Counted from the first letter of the stretch, positions 1 through 13,415 are shown. The stretch: DNA of 64,000 bases from Cardinalis cardinalis (GCA_014549065.1 JACDOX010000012.1:9867413-9931412); one strand, 5' to 3'. Notes: generated from the letters alone by a model not told the origin. Translations and numbers: made by a program.

Positions 1-3000
1 GAATCCTGATCAGATTCACTGCTTAGATATAAAGCATTATCTACTTCTATTACATCTTCTCTGGGACAAGGTGAAAAGAACTGAACTTTGCAATCTAAGA
101 AGTCTAACTTCACCTACTTGCATTTACTTACCTTTACAACTCCTGGTAGTTTTGAAAACTCATTTATTACCAAAAGTATGGAATTATTTTCACTGCCAAT
201 TAGCTTTATGCTCATTAGGGAAAACAGTGACTTCTTCAGAAATTTTATAACTATTTGCAATAACTAGGATCATTAACAGACCATTTTGTAATTCTACTCA
301 AAGAACTTGTATGTAACTTCATTTTCTGGAGTAATTTTTTCAGGCATATCTCTTGACTAGGAAAAAGACTATGCAAATATAACTCTTTATGCAAAGTTGA
401 GGGTAGCTTATTTTGAGTTATAAATTTTTTGGGGAAACATGTTGGCCTGGAAAGCAATGCTTTTTTGTACAATGTTTGACTTTGGAAATGTGTACTCAGA
501 TACATTTTCTGTAAATATTTCGAATGTGCTTTGACTTTGACCTTGTGGAACTACCAAGGTGATGTGTTTTCCATTTTCCCAGCTCTGCACCAAGATTGCC
601 AGTAACAGTTTGATTTCTTGTCTGCTCCAGTTTTTGAATTGAGTGATTGCTTCTTGAAAATTTTCATAGGGAAGGTGTTAAATACCAGAACAGTTATTTT
701 TCATCATTACGAAGACAAGGAGAATTATTATGAATAGTCTTATATTGCTCCTATATTGGAAATAACTCTCCAAACTTCAGGGGATTTGGAGGAACATTAA
801 ACTGTCTGAGTCTCATGTTTGTTACGAAAGCTGAAGGGGTTACCANTTCTTCAGTCTGTTGTAGTATTTATTTTGAGACACCAGCTATTTGTAAAGTAAA
901 TGTAGTAGTGAGGTGTCCTTTTCCTCACTGATCTCAAATTTCAAATTCTGAAAATGCACTTAATTTTTGCCATTCTTCNCCTATTTCCTTTTCCTATCAT
1001 ATGTTCTTGGACAAAGTATTTTTTTAACAAAATAATCTCTTTCCCTTTGCTTAATATTTTAGATCCAATATCCTACACACTTACAAAATCATTGACTTAA
1101 AAATGCAACTCAAAATTTAGGGTTCAACTTAAGATCTCGCAAGGAATATTATCTTCTGTAAATTCCTAAATTTATAGGTATTACAATCTTGGAAAAACAA
1201 ATGGGGTTTATGCATAACTAAAGAGGGCTATTTACTGTGCAACNGGTGGTCTTTGTCAATGCTAAAGAGAAATCAGATCAGTATATCTAGTGTTTATTTC
1301 ACTCTTACAGAATTTTTGAGATATTATATATAAGAAGATCTTGGAGTCAATAGGAAGTAAACAGAATGAGATATATAGCTGAATAAAACTCCCATGATAA
1401 ACTTTTCAAGTACTATTTTCTTCACAGAGGATATAAGTGCTCCCAAACCGACAACTGTACAGAGGGTCAAGATACCGTGTTGTTAGGATAATGTTGATCA
1501 GAACTATTAAGGTGTTCCTGACAAATGCCTCTGCTCTGTTAGTTTGTACCCAGTTAGTCTTTTTCAGTAGCAATCACAGGTAAAAAATTAGAATTTGACT
1601 GAGCTGTGAGAAACAGGAAAGGTGGGAAGAAAAAGAATCAACTTTCGCTGAGTCACACTGCAGAAAATACTGCTACAGACAGAAGGTGGAAAGGACCTGG
1701 CCTTCCTCAACGACAATCTCCTCTCAAAGCAAGATTCTTCTGACAGAATAAAGGAAGACAAATTTGGAGTGTTTCTCTTGAAGTTTGAAGTTTTGGATCT
1801 GGTAAGTTCACCTATGTGAATTGTTCAGCACATTGGAAGAGCAGAAAATCTACAATGACTTCTAGAAAAGCTTATTTTTCTGTATTGGCTGTGAAGATGA
1901 GTCCATTAACATAAGAATTTTAGCTGAGCACATTGGCTCAGTTGGATGAATCAGATTTTCTTTTTGAAGATCTACATAAATGTAATACTTGCAGTTTAAA
2001 ACCCATGATATTATGAACCAGGACTATTTTACATTTTAAGTTTTAGTTTTTGTATTTCAGAATAATCAAATTAAATGTTTTAAAATACATTTTAGGATCN
2101 TTAAATTCAATTTTTCAGAGCTTATATTTTAAATAGAATTTTTTAAAACTGGATATATATTGATACAAAGTAAATGTTTGCAGATATCAGCAAATGCATC
2201 AATTTTAGCCTTTCTAAAATTTGTTTCCTTCTAGAATTTTTGTGTGTTTTAGATAATGTAGGTGCAACACTCTAATATTTTATTACTAGACAATTATAAT
2301 AGTTAATTATTTTGCACGCAAATGTATACTCACAAGCAAAGCAGATATTTTTTTCAGTTTACAGATGTTAAAATGCTTTGTAATGTATGCATGAAATATA
2401 ATATCTCAGTTACTAAAAGAGGTCTGTGTTTAGCCATAATGCTACTGTATATCATGTTCAGATTCTTGAGAAATTACTTGGTTTTTGACTGATGTGCTGT
2501 TGCTGTGTGATTAATAGTAGTAGCAGCAGTATATACATACAACTTACTCTCTTCTTTTGTGTTGTAACTTGAGAAATATTCAACTGCTTTACATTTCTGA
2601 GAGGAGCTTCCTGGGAACACCTTAGGAGTCAGACCATTCCAAGGTTCATTCCTGTTAGGCTGCATGCAGCCAGCCCCTGGCTCAGTCCGTGCTCTGTGAG
2701 CATCAATTCAGGCCATTTGGTGACTGTCAGCCTCAGCCACTGGGGACATTCCTCAATAAATACAACTAATGCCAGCGTGACCTTAAGAATCATAAAATAC
2801 ATTTTTTAAAATTCCTTATAACACTATAATAACCCTCTTAACATCTTCATATATGCAGGCTAATAACATCTGGCTCCTTTATACAAGAGATACAAATATA
2901 TAAAATACTGAAGTGTCACCTCTAAATACTTTCTGTATATCTGGACACAAGATTCTAACTTTGAAAAGCTTATAATATCACAGTGAAAAAAATGAGAATA

Positions 3001-3839
3001 GTAGAAAAACCCTGCAATTTTCCTAATTTATGACATACTTCATCATCATTGAGAGTTCAGGTGAACCCTCAAATTTGTTAATGAACTGGATATTATCATT
3101 TATCAGTATGAAGAGAACAATGGTTAGGCAGGGATAGTTTCACTGAAGTTTTGCTTTAGGGAAACTCACTTTCACTCTGTTTTATCCAGTGCCAAGCACC
3201 AGCATCCCTGCTGAGGCTTCCCTTTGTAAATCAGACTCAAGACAGCCTATATGATGAATTGCTGCAGCAGTTTGTTACTAAGGTTGCTGACCCAGGCTAA
3301 AGAGTCAAGCTTCAATGTTACTGAGGTCTTCTTAGTTTAGTAAGTGGTGCCTGGGCTGGGTTCAGTTGCTCAGTCATAAATTTGAATTGTTACATCCATT
3401 GGTGTAACACAGGTGGCGCCAGTATCCCTGAACTGTGTCTGGGTTAATGAATTAAACAGAGCTATGCTTAATTACTGGGCAGAGCAATTACTTTTTCTTT
3501 ACTAATGAATGATCAAAATAGTCCTTTACATTTAGAACTTTGGGACTGTGTAAACTAGCACTTCCTCAAACGCTTCTCAGTCACAGTTTAGGACAGTAAC
3601 AGTCTTGGCTGGTTTTGAAGGCTGAGAGATCTTATAAAATGATATGTTCAGTTCTCTGGATGCATTGGCCTTTGTGTTTGGGAAAATACCTCCTCATACT
3701 TCATTTAGCAGAAAAAGTGTAATCATAGGGACCAGTCAGAAGGGAGTTGTTCACGTTAAGTCAGAAGNGAGCTCCACATTAAAAAAGGTCTCATCTTTGC
3801 CAATTTGAGTAGAAGACATTGAACGGTTTGTGTGTGATT
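1..3839. other. AT-rich unique non-coding DNA
   Basis: No gene or recognisable repeat was identified. All six frames are densely stopped. Two spots stand out: a stop-free 46-codon stretch ending at a consensus-like splice donor (1664-1801, treated as a finding), and a locally GC-richer patch around 2590-2740 whose origin I cannot name. Confidence 0.6.
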
Positions 3840-3936
3840 CAGGTTGTGTCTGAGTAATCTGGTCTAGTGAAATGGGTCTTTTCCTCAAGGACAATCTTTA
3901 CAGTCCCTTCCAACACAGGCTATTATTCTATGACCT
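3840..3936 (+). mobile_element. CR1 LINE 3'-end fragment, decayed
   Basis: The stretch contains a degraded form of the CR1 3' terminal region: a 'tctagtg' block, then 'cagtcccttccaacac' and 'tattctatgacc', corresponding to the usual 'ggtcccttccaac...attctatga' ending of avian CR1. It is short and diverged, so it is an old 5'-truncated copy with no coding capacity. The orientation follows from the 3' tail lying on the right. The left limit is uncertain, since similarity fades upstream of about 3840. Confidence 0.55.
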
Positions 3937-6676
3937 TATGCAACTACTTGTTTTTTTCTTTTGGATATATACTTTTGTGCTTAAGTATAAAAAATAAATC
4001 AAAAAAAGCACCATGAAAGATATTTCCATAGATAGATGTATATATTATTTGTNTAAGTCTTGTGAATAAATGCAGGAAATGTAGAATACAGGAAATAGGA
4101 AAATAATTTTAGTATATTTATTTACTGCATATAACCAATTTTTTCTCTCCAAATTTCCAAATTATATTTGATGTGANCAGAATGGATTTAAGTCTTGCTT
4201 TGGGCAAAAAGAGAAGAAAACAGAGCCTGTCTTACCAGAAACTTTAGAATTGAACATGCAACATATTTTAGAGAGTTGTCTTTGCTGAAACAGTATGAAG
4301 CCTCAGCCAGTGGACATTAACTTTTAACACTGAGCTTCCCTGCAGTGCATTTCAAAAGAAGCCTGTAGACTATGTTTAAGAAGAAAAACAGGAGAAAAAG
4401 GATGCAGACACCAGAAGCTGTGGAGACTTTTAAAGTCTCCATGAGTTTTAAAATATGATTTGGGTTGGCTTTGGCTCTGAGAACTTTCATTCTGTAATTC
4501 CCGAAACAATTAATGACTGTTTGGTTTAAGGGGAAAAACCTATTTCTTAGAAAGAATCACTGATGATCAGCTGAACTTCCCAATTTATTCAGAGTGAATT
4601 TAAATCCCTCTGCAGTACAGCCAATAAAAAAGAGGTATTCTGACTCACAGTCCCACAATTAGAGTCAAAGAAGCCATAGGCTCTAATAGTTAGCTTTGAG
4701 ACTAATTAAAATATCTAAAAAATAAGAATTCTGCGCTGAATTCAGTTGCGAAGTCCATACAATGTAGAAATACCTTATTGAAATATGAGACTGCACATTG
4801 GAAAATATCGTGAGAAAATCTGGAAACCCTGCTATCATAGACAGAGTGCTCATGAGAAAGGAGTGCCTTGCTCTAGACCTATCTGATATTTTCTACCACC
4901 TTGGGAAATATGGACATAGATACGATAATCAAATAACCTTCCTACTTTCCTGTTCCCTGCAGATAAATTACNCTTGCAAGCTGTAGAACTAACTATAAAA
5001 AGACAGTTTTGTTTCCTTGCAACTGTTTTTGCATTTAAGNAAGTCTCCAAAATATGGGTATGAGTAGGGAAAATCCAAATTTTCTGTATTAAAACCCACA
5101 GCTTTGGCTTGGAATAGCTTCAATCACCAAATTATTGAAAGTGTTAATCAGGATATGAATTTGAGCCATTAGTTATCTGCNTCCTCAGCTACTCCTTAGT
5201 ATTAAAAGTGCCTTCAGCAATCCACATTCCTCTAGCTGGAATGAAAATGATTCCCAGGTATCACATACTGTAAAAAAAAAAATATTAAAGAGCAATTTTA
5301 GAAAGCATCAAGGAAGCTGTAATTTAGAAATTAATTTTCTGTTCTGGAATATTCTGCCAGGGCTGATAAGATCTTCAGATATACAAATGAGCATTCATAT
5401 ATGGTTTTGCTTAATTAGAGAGTCCCACTAAACATTAAAAGGTTNTGCTTAATCAGAGATTGTCACTAAGATTGAAAGAGAATTTTTGGGAAATATGAAC
5501 AAAAATGATAATAGGACAGTCATCTTCTTTTTTTTNNTTTTTTTCTTTCCAGGAAAAGTTAGTCAAATAGATTCTACATTTGGTTGTAACATCAAATTTT
5601 CAATTTTCAAGTGACCTCATCCTTCCTCAATTTTAGTGGGGGAAAAAAGTCAAAGTAAAACAGAAAGACAGAAAACTACAGCCTTTTGGCCTGTTCTGTT
5701 ACTGTTAAATACAATCCAATTAAGATCTCATATCAAAGCTACACAATCTATCTTGTTTACGTCTCAATGAATTGTAAACCAATTAATATTTTAAAATCAA
5801 GATGAAGTGGTTGTAAATGCTTCTAAATGTTGGATGAAGAGCCATTAAATATCTTAGAACATCAGTATTGTACTGTATTTTAATATTATATTTTTAAACA
5901 TCTATTAATNTTATACACTTCCCTCTAAGAGATACCACAGTTTATCATGAGGNAAAGTGAAAAATCATCAAAATTATTCATGATTGTCTGTTACACCTAA
6001 AATCAGCTATTAATAACTTTCATAATCTTTTTAATATTTTTGTCTTTTATGCTTTTAATAAAGTTTTAAAAAAAGAAATCATTGCTTGTTTACAGAATAT
6101 ATTATCACAATTATTAGCAAAGTCATCAAAAATAGGCAAATAGATTCCTTTATAGAAATAATATTTTTTAAGTCTTGATGGTGGGCTTTTAATGAAAGGC
6201 ATAAATCTAATCTCAATATTTTCAAAAAACCTGTTTCAAAACTGCTTAGACACTAAATACTTCTGTTTCATGTTGCAAATTAAAATTTCANAACCCAAAT
6301 GATGAGAAGATAGCTATTAAAATGCTGCTTTTAAAGAGACACAGAAGTGCTATGGAAATACAGCTTCTATCTTGTCTTTTAGAGGGTTGAATATAGAAAG
6401 TGAAATTGGAGCATTTCAAGAGAATCTACGTGATGAAAATAGTCATTACTCAGCACTAAGAGCAGGGTTATGTTCAAGAAAATTATTACATATGATAACA
6501 GGGTTGCTATTTGACTACATTCATTTTGCTAAGAGCATTAATCCTAGGGAATAGTTGTTTCCTATGGCTAGTAATTTGAGCAGTACAGAGTGGATAACCC
6601 CTTCTGAGATGTCTAATCACTTCAAAACACTCAGCATATCAACAAGTGTCTACTTTGGGCTTCCTCTGATTTTAAA

Positions 6677-6677
<1 letters not shown>
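3937..6677. other. AT-rich unique non-coding DNA
   Basis: No supportable gene or repeat family. There is a T-rich stretch with two Ns around 5529-5545. A pyrimidine-rich tract ending in 'cctgcag' near 4940-4970 resembles a splice acceptor, but no exon-like frame of note follows it. Confidence 0.55.
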
Positions 6678-6722
<45 letters not shown>

Positions 6723-6739
6723 ACACAGACACACACAGA
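6678..6739. repeat. (CA)n microsatellite
   Basis: An uninterrupted CA run of about 20 units is followed by CA units interrupted by 'gac' and 'gatg' variants. The pure left part and imperfect right part suggest the left part is the actively slipping section. It produces a spurious His-Thr repeat in one frame. Confidence 0.97.
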
Positions 6740-7124
6740 TGTGCACATCCCCCCTTTTTAACCCCATTTCATAATATCTGGATTGAAGTAAAGGCTATGC
6801 TAAATAATCAGGTATGGTAAAGGATGAAAAGCCTACTGGGTTGCTGTTGAAACACATCTTTTACAAGGCACAAATAGGCAGACCTGCTACAGTCAAGCCC
6901 GTATTTCGAAGATTCTCTTTTGTGGAAAATCTCCCCAAACCCAACAGTTTTAAGTTGGAGTGAGCTGCTTAGGAGACACATGTGCTTTCAGCCTTGAATT
7001 ATTAAAGCAGACATAAATTTTCTCCCCTGATCTTCAAAAGTTGATAATGTTAGCAAAGAAAACCAGGAACTGTAGCTTTAACCATATATTCTGCAGATTC
7101 AGATTATGCAGTAAACAAACTTTT
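6740..7124. other. Unique non-coding DNA
   Basis: I see no gene, RNA or recognisable repeat here. Confidence 0.5.
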
Positions 7125-7211
7125 TCTAGTGAAAAGTGTCCCTGCCCATAGCATTTGGAACTAGATGATCTTTACGTTCCCTTTCAAACCAAATCTTTCG
7201 ATGATTCTAGG
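7125..7211 (+). mobile_element. CR1 LINE 3'-end fragment
   Basis: This is a clear CR1 tail: 'gtccctgcccata', then 'ggaactagatgatcttta', a 'cgttccctttcaaacc' block and a terminal 'gatgattctagg'. These correspond in order to the last roughly 85 bases of many avian CR1 copies. It is a severely 5'-truncated insertion of 3' untranslated sequence only. Confidence 0.75.
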
Positions 7212-8450
7212 AAATCTGAGAACATTTTCAAGCANATACTATTATATAAAACATTAGGTTCAACTTGAATTTGAAATATATTTGAATTTCTGTTAGTAAT
7301 ACTCTATATCTCTTCCAGAAAAACATTGATAGTCTGTATTTTANGTTAGATTTTTATTTAATGTGTTTCTTACTGCCTACTTTTTTAACCTCAGAAGACA
7401 TTCTGAACTGCACTTCTGTTACTTAAACATCTATTTGTATTTTATTGCAAAACAGTATANAAAAATAATTATATACAAAAACTGGAATGAATCATCTGAA
7501 TTGGGTACCATGAAAAGTAACACAGTACAGAGTTGAAGAAATGAAACAGGTGAATAAATATGAAAAGGAGGGTTATCCTCCTTTAATATTTTCTCTTTCT
7601 TTTCTATGCTATAAAATTTATAATTATGCTGATGATTGAATTCAGATGATTTTATGCACTAAACAATGACAGACCTTTTCTCTGAAGAGAAAATAATTTT
7701 TCCCTCAGGTAGAATTTTTTTCTTTGCTAAACCNCTGACTTTTTTCTCAGAAAAAACAACAAAATTAGGTTTTTACTAACATATCAAAGCATCATTACTC
7801 CTGCTTCTGAATTGAATCTCAGCTGAGTGTGGGAGTAACTTCTTGCATGTGTTTTATTGCNTCTATGAAAATGAGAGCTGACTGTGGCAGGTTTCCTACA
7901 TAGTCAGTGTGTCCCAGAGCCAGGATGGGAGAGTTATTTCTTTTTAGAGCAGCAATCACTACAAGCCTGATGCAAAACAGCCAGACACTTTCTGCATAAT
8001 CTTTCTCTTCTAGATCACCACATGGTAAGAGGGAAAGAAATAAACAGCACAGCCAAATATACANCTAATAAGTCTGAAATACCCAGCAATAATTCGACAA
8101 TGACAACAACAAAAAGCAAGTGTTCACTGTGGTGCTGACATGACACCAATGCTGTGTTTCAGTAAAGTAATAATGATATATTACATAGTTTTAATGCTTA
8201 CAATTGGTGTTCACATATGGAGCTCTTTGTTTCATGGTTTGAAGTATATGACAACTATAGTGGGAAATACAATTAAAGATTTGAANTAGAGATATAAATG
8301 TGAATATAAAGAGAGTGAAGGATCAGAACATGATGCATTTCAGCAAGGTTCAATCAATATTATGATATGATCAACACTTGAAATTTAAGATCCTAAACCA
8401 TAGCAATATAAATCAAGGAAAGAAGTTATTCACAGTCTTAGAATATGACA
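7212..8450. other. AT-rich unique non-coding DNA
   Basis: No gene or repeat family recognised; all frames carry frequent stops. Confidence 0.55.
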
Positions 8451-8546
8451 AGAGAAAAAACAATGACAAAATTCAAAAAAAGAAGTCCAAACTATACAAA
8501 AAGAAAAAAAAGAAAAATGAAAAGAAAAAGAAAAAAGGGAAAGACT
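8451..8546 (+). repeat. A-rich, purine-dominated low-complexity tract
   Basis: The strand shown is almost entirely A and G, with repeated 'aaaag' type units between about 8490 and 8540. It yields a Lys-rich pseudo-peptide in one frame. I interpret this as low-complexity DNA, possibly an expanded A-rich tail, and not as a coding sequence. Confidence 0.8.
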
Positions 8547-9934
8547 TATTAACAGGAAAAGTAGTCAAGAAAATTCTCGGATTGCAAAGGAATTTGGGAC
8601 AATCAGGATTGCTCAGAACTATCTCACATTAAATAGTAATAAGTTCTCCAGAAAATGCTGAGGATCAAAAAATACAATGAGAGAAGTCCTTTGTGGTTCT
8701 GTCACTTATGATTCATTAGAATTTTTGTTTTCTTGTTGATTTCCTTTATAATTGGCTCAGAAACAACCCTCTAGGCATAAACTGGATTAGATTACTCTAT
8801 TAAAGTATCATTAGTTTAAAAAATATTTTCCCTCTGTCAAGTTTACTCTAGGATCTACTTTCAATGCTGTGGGTGATTTTAATTTAGATTAATCTCTGGT
8901 GATTTAATTGCATCCAGGTGTCATGGATGTCCTTATTTACTGTTTCCAGGGTTTTAGCTTCCTCCCTGGAATTGACTGCAAAAAATTGTGCTGCCCTGTT
9001 TTATTTTGTCTGGTAGATGGTAGTTTCAGACAAGGCATGCTGAACCCCCACAGAGCCATCACATCAGCATGCTCTCTATTTTGTAANGATTCTTGAGGCT
9101 CCTCCTTTCTTTTTGGTCTGGAAATGTGATCCAAAGATTACAGTAGCAATGCAATATTCATNTAATTCTGAAGATCAAAAATCTAAGGCCTCCATGTTCC
9201 CAATGAATGCTTATTTTAAAATAGGGAAGAGGATAAAAAGGGGGTAAAAAAGCTGGTTCAGAAGTTTCATTGCATTGTGCAATGAAAAAGTAAAAATACT
9301 TCAAACTTGGCATTTTAAGAAGACTAAGCAGGGACAGGAGAAACAGAAAAAAAAGACTTTATCTCTTACATTCAGAACTACAGCCCAGTTCTGTTTTCAC
9401 CCCCATTCCCTAGCGCCTTCTTCCTACCCTTCCCTTATCTCAAATGCTCTTGCTGCATCATTCNTTTAATCTATGGCAACAAAATCTAGAGCTCATCTTC
9501 CACTTGCAGGATGCCACTTTCAAATAAATCATTGATAAAATACTTAATTCAAAAATTCCTTTTACTTGTTATTGCTCAGGAGGTGTCACAGATTTCCATA
9601 GTAAATCAGTATTTAAATTATGTATATTTTCTCAGTAAATATATTAATAACAAAACTTCTTGCTGTCTTTCCAAGAGGAGAGAGAAGGAAATATTCTGCT
9701 TTAAATATTCATATAAATAAATGCATGATACCTAATCTATACCATGTATAACTGATAGTCAAATGAATATTATTTGNATTAACCCTCAGAAACATCTGTG
9801 ATCTTAAAATACATCTTTGAAATATGGATGTGTGGTATTTATGTATTCACTTGCATTTCTCATGTCTATAAACACATCATATGAAAGACTGGACTGTGAG
9901 AACCCATGGTAATAAAAGCTGTAATGTTTTCTTC
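8547..9934. other. AT-rich unique non-coding DNA
   Basis: Nothing supportable was found. Short frames near 8908-9134 on both strands have no recognisable protein similarity. Confidence 0.5.
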
Positions 9935-10052
9935 TATTTTTTTTTTCTTTTTCTAAACATGCAACTACATAAAACCTGATATGTATGTCATGGTGTTTGT
10001 ACCTTTTTCTTTTTGTTTTAAAGTTTTTTTTCTTTTTGTTTTAATTGTTTTA
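9935..10052 (+). repeat. T-rich low-complexity tract
   Basis: Poly-T runs alternate with 'ctttttgttttaa' units that recur two to three times in 10005-10050. It directly borders the inverted repeat at 10053. Confidence 0.7.
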
Positions 10053-10150
10053 AAGTTTTTCAGCTGCCACATTTTATTTTCAATTTTAAATGAAAATAAA
10101 AATTAGTAAACCTGAAATAAATAAAACAAATTTAAACAACTGAAAACTTT
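10053..10150. repeat. Nested imperfect inverted repeat
   Basis: The outer arms at 10053-10066 and 10137-10150 are near-complementary ('aagtttttcagctg' against 'caactgaaaacttt'). An inner perfect 11-bp pair, 10072-10082 and 10091-10101, is separated by 8 bases. The sequence is AT-rich, so chance palindromy is a real alternative. A decayed short inverted-repeat transposon is another, but no target-site duplication was evident. Confidence 0.55.
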
Positions 10151-12927
10151 TCATTATCAGTAAGTGATAGGACGTTCAATGAAACACATACATATTTTTT
10201 GCCTACATTTGCATCAAAAGTGTTTGNATTGTCCGACCATTTGGAAGTTGTCTTGGAGGGTTTTAATGATTAATGTCCCCTTAGAGCTGTCTGAGATCTA
10301 GACCAAATAGCTAATTTAGATCCTCTTCTTCAAAAGTACTACTCTTCCAACCAANTTTGATGAAATTTGGTGATCTAAAGTCACCATCTTGCACAATTAT
10401 ATGCAGGTGTTACTTACCCAGACATGTCTGAAGCCCTTTTGTCTTGACTGAGACAACCTGTCGATATTTAGGCTGGATCTCAATGGGAAAATTATTTGAA
10501 TTATATTATTTTATTTATTTTTTNTAACTTTGGACACCTCTCTTCGAGGCTTGTCCTGAGATCATCAACTGCAGCGATATTTGTGCTCACATCTATGCCT
10601 GAACTGCTGCTTCCCATTAGACTCATGCAGCCTTGTCTAGTCAAAAGCCATCCAGGCAGGGTCTACAGCAGTTTTCAATTATGCTGGCTAGAACCTGAGC
10701 ATGCCACAACATCCTGAGCAGTCTGTGATGCTCACAGACAAATTTGCCCACAGTGACCTTAGCCCTGGCCATAAGANTCTATTCTGTTGTACTCTTCAGA
10801 GCTCTCAGGAGAGCTTATTCATCAGGAGTGAAATCATCAAGGTGATTCTGATTCATAGCCCATCANCTCAGTCTCTTAATTTTTGTGATAGAAAAGTAGC
10901 CAAGGAAGGTATATCTCACAGTATAAAGCAGATGAAAGACAGTAAATCCTTTCTTTATGTGTTTGGCTCTTTCAGTTCTCCTCAGCTTCTACTCAAACAG
11001 AATGAACTTTAATTTACTAATACAATATAAATACCTACTTCAGATAACCCACACTTCAAGTACATNCTCCTGCTTTATGACATAAAACCATGTTTTGTTA
11101 ATGGGGATGTAGTTTATATTCCATTTGGGGCTTTTTAGAATAAATTGATGAATTTTATTGGGTAAAATATTCCGAAAGGATTTTTTTTAATACATTGTAA
11201 ACAATAGGCTAAGGACAACATAACTGTANCAGCAAATAGTTTGAAAATTGTCAAAATTAGAGTTATATCCAGAAGCTTTGTATCAACACCTATATACTGA
11301 AGTAACAATTTAGATTAACTCTGTGTTATGGACCACCGTGCTGGGAGTTTCAGATGAAAAGTATATTATGTATGTAGTGAAAGTCCGTAGCCTGAATGCT
11401 GGTCATTGTGACATAAGAAATTATCTGCATGATCTAAACCCATTGATTTCTCCTAAGGAATATGTATTAACATATAGGTATACTCAAATGCTAAAGATGG
11501 ATGGAAAATACAGACATTTTCCTAAAAAGTCCAAAAATTTTACTTTAAAGAAGAAAGATGAAACAAGTTAGTGTGGGGAAAGACTTCTGAAGGTATGTGA
11601 ACTGAAGCAAGAATGCAAGGGAGAGGGTTTTAAAGAAAGCNTGAACACAGATTTTCTTTCCGTTTCCATGAGGACAATGAATGTTTAAAAAATCCATTAT
11701 CCCACCTCAGGAGAAANAGCAAATTGGTGTGATCACTGACCTACAGCAAATATTTAAGGCTCTTGTCAATGTCCCTTTTGGCCCACCCAGTCAGCCAGGG
11801 TTCCCAGTTCCACCCTGTGGACTCATTTAAACACTGATCTATGACAATTCANCCTATTTGCTCCAAGGCAGATGATCTCTAACTGTCACAATCACCATCA
11901 GGGAACTTAGAATCCCACCTCGTAGAAGGAAAAAGTGCTGGTGACAATGCTGACCTCCCTTCTCTTTGATGTTCAGCATCTCATTTGTGCCAGCACTCAT
12001 TGTTATACACTAAATCATAACAAGGAATTGATCCAGCTTAAAAAAAATGAAACAAACATAAAAGTCCACAAATCACAAATCTACTGTGACTGTGCTTCTT
12101 TGTTCACATATGCTTTGTTCACATAATCTTATGACATTTCTATTGGGAAATTTCAAGGTAGAAAATTGGCCAGTCTCCAAGTTCTCCAAGTTCTTTCTAC
12201 TTTCTTAGTTTTCAGATTTTTCCACTTTATAAAGTTTCTGTTAATTTCTTCTTTTGCAAAATGACGAATTAAGCTAAAATAAAAATGCCATAAATAAAGA
12301 CTTTAACATCTTGGAATAACAATATGGTAAAAAGGTCTCAATAGGCCTCCTAAGGCAATTTATAATATTGCAGGTAGACACTAGGCAATTTTTTTGACAT
12401 TTCTATCTTTCTTTCAAATANTATTCTTAAGAATAGGGAGAATTTATGTGTCAATACCAGTTCAAATTAGTTGTGTTACCCTTTTTATTTTCCATGGGGT
12501 TCCTTATTATAAATAAATGACCCTGATAACAGGTGTAAAATTCAGTGTATAAAAAAACATAAAATACCCTCTATTCTGTAACTGCGCTTCTATCTTTCAG
12601 GAAAGCACACTGGACGCAGGATGCTTACTGATTAGAGGTTACTGATTAGAGATAAGACACGTCCTTTCCTAAGCAATGTTGGTTTTTTTGTGCACATGGC
12701 TTTCTTNAAGCAAAAGCTGTCTCTAAGGTTTTTGTTCTTAGAGAAATGTATCAATTGCAGAATGCAGTATTATACATGGATTTGAATTANATTAAGTTCA
12801 TAGCAGATATTTATTACAACTGCTTCTGTACTAGCAGCAATGAAATGCAGAGATTTTTGTTGAAATAGTTGTTCTCAGGCCAGAAAACATACTCAGATTA
12901 TTAATCTCAGATACAGACCACATAAGG
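10151..12927. other. Unique non-coding DNA
   Basis: No gene recognised. A methionine-initiated open frame of 82 codons at 11323-11571 (+) has no family resemblance I can name. A small direct repeat of 'ttactgattagag' units lies near 12626-12654. The 10540-10780 part is less AT-rich than its surroundings and has overlapping open frames, but matches nothing I know. Confidence 0.5.
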
Positions 12928-13415
12928 GAAACTGCATCCAGTTTTCACTTCCAGTACAAAGAAAGAATTAGATAAAATCTAGTGGGTTTAGTAAAAGGAC
13001 ACAAGTCTGGATGAGGCTACAGAACTTACCCTCAGAGTAACAGCTGGGGAAGCTGGGCTTGTTCAGGCTGAAGGGATGTGTTTGGGGTATCTAGTATAGC
13101 CCTGCCAGTTCCTATGAAGAAGTTAGTGAGAAGACAGAGTCAGGTTTTTTACTGAGAATGCAGGAATAGAAGAATGAATGACAGTGGTCATAAATTGAAA
13201 TGGAAGCAGTCTGAATTACAAGGAAAACTACTTCACAAAGACCANGAAGCATTGAAAGAGTCTGACCAGTGAAGCTGTGTACCTTTTGCTGAATGTTTTC
13301 AAGANTTGCCTGAGGACCCTGGTCTGCTCTTACAGCTGAGCCTGTTTGAGCAGGAGGTTGGACTACAGACCTCTTGAGATCCTTTTCAGCCTGAATGATT
13401 CAGAAATTCCATGAT
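12928..13415 (+). mobile_element. CR1 LINE 3' fragment, about 490 bp, old
   Basis: Successive blocks follow the CR1 sense strand: 'actgcatccagttttcac', 'gctgggcttgttcaggctg', 'cagtggtcataaattg', 'aactacttcaca', 'gtttgagcaggaggttgga' and 'cagcctgaatgattc'. These cover the end of the reverse-transcriptase ORF and the 3' untranslated region. Many indels and substitutions make it an old copy with no usable reading frame. The 3' end lies on the right, giving plus orientation. The 5' boundary is blurred and could lie somewhat upstream. Confidence 0.75.

Noticed and set aside
4940..4970. Pyrimidine tract followed by 'cctgcag', like a splice acceptor
   Set aside because: The frame after it is short and contains an N; no donor at a sensible distance was seen, and such motifs are expected by chance at this length.
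6555..6761. Frame with a His-Thr repeat
   Set aside because: It is a translation of the CA microsatellite.
8378..8632. Lys-rich basic 84-codon frame
   Set aside because: It is a translation of A-rich low-complexity DNA, not a basic nuclear protein.
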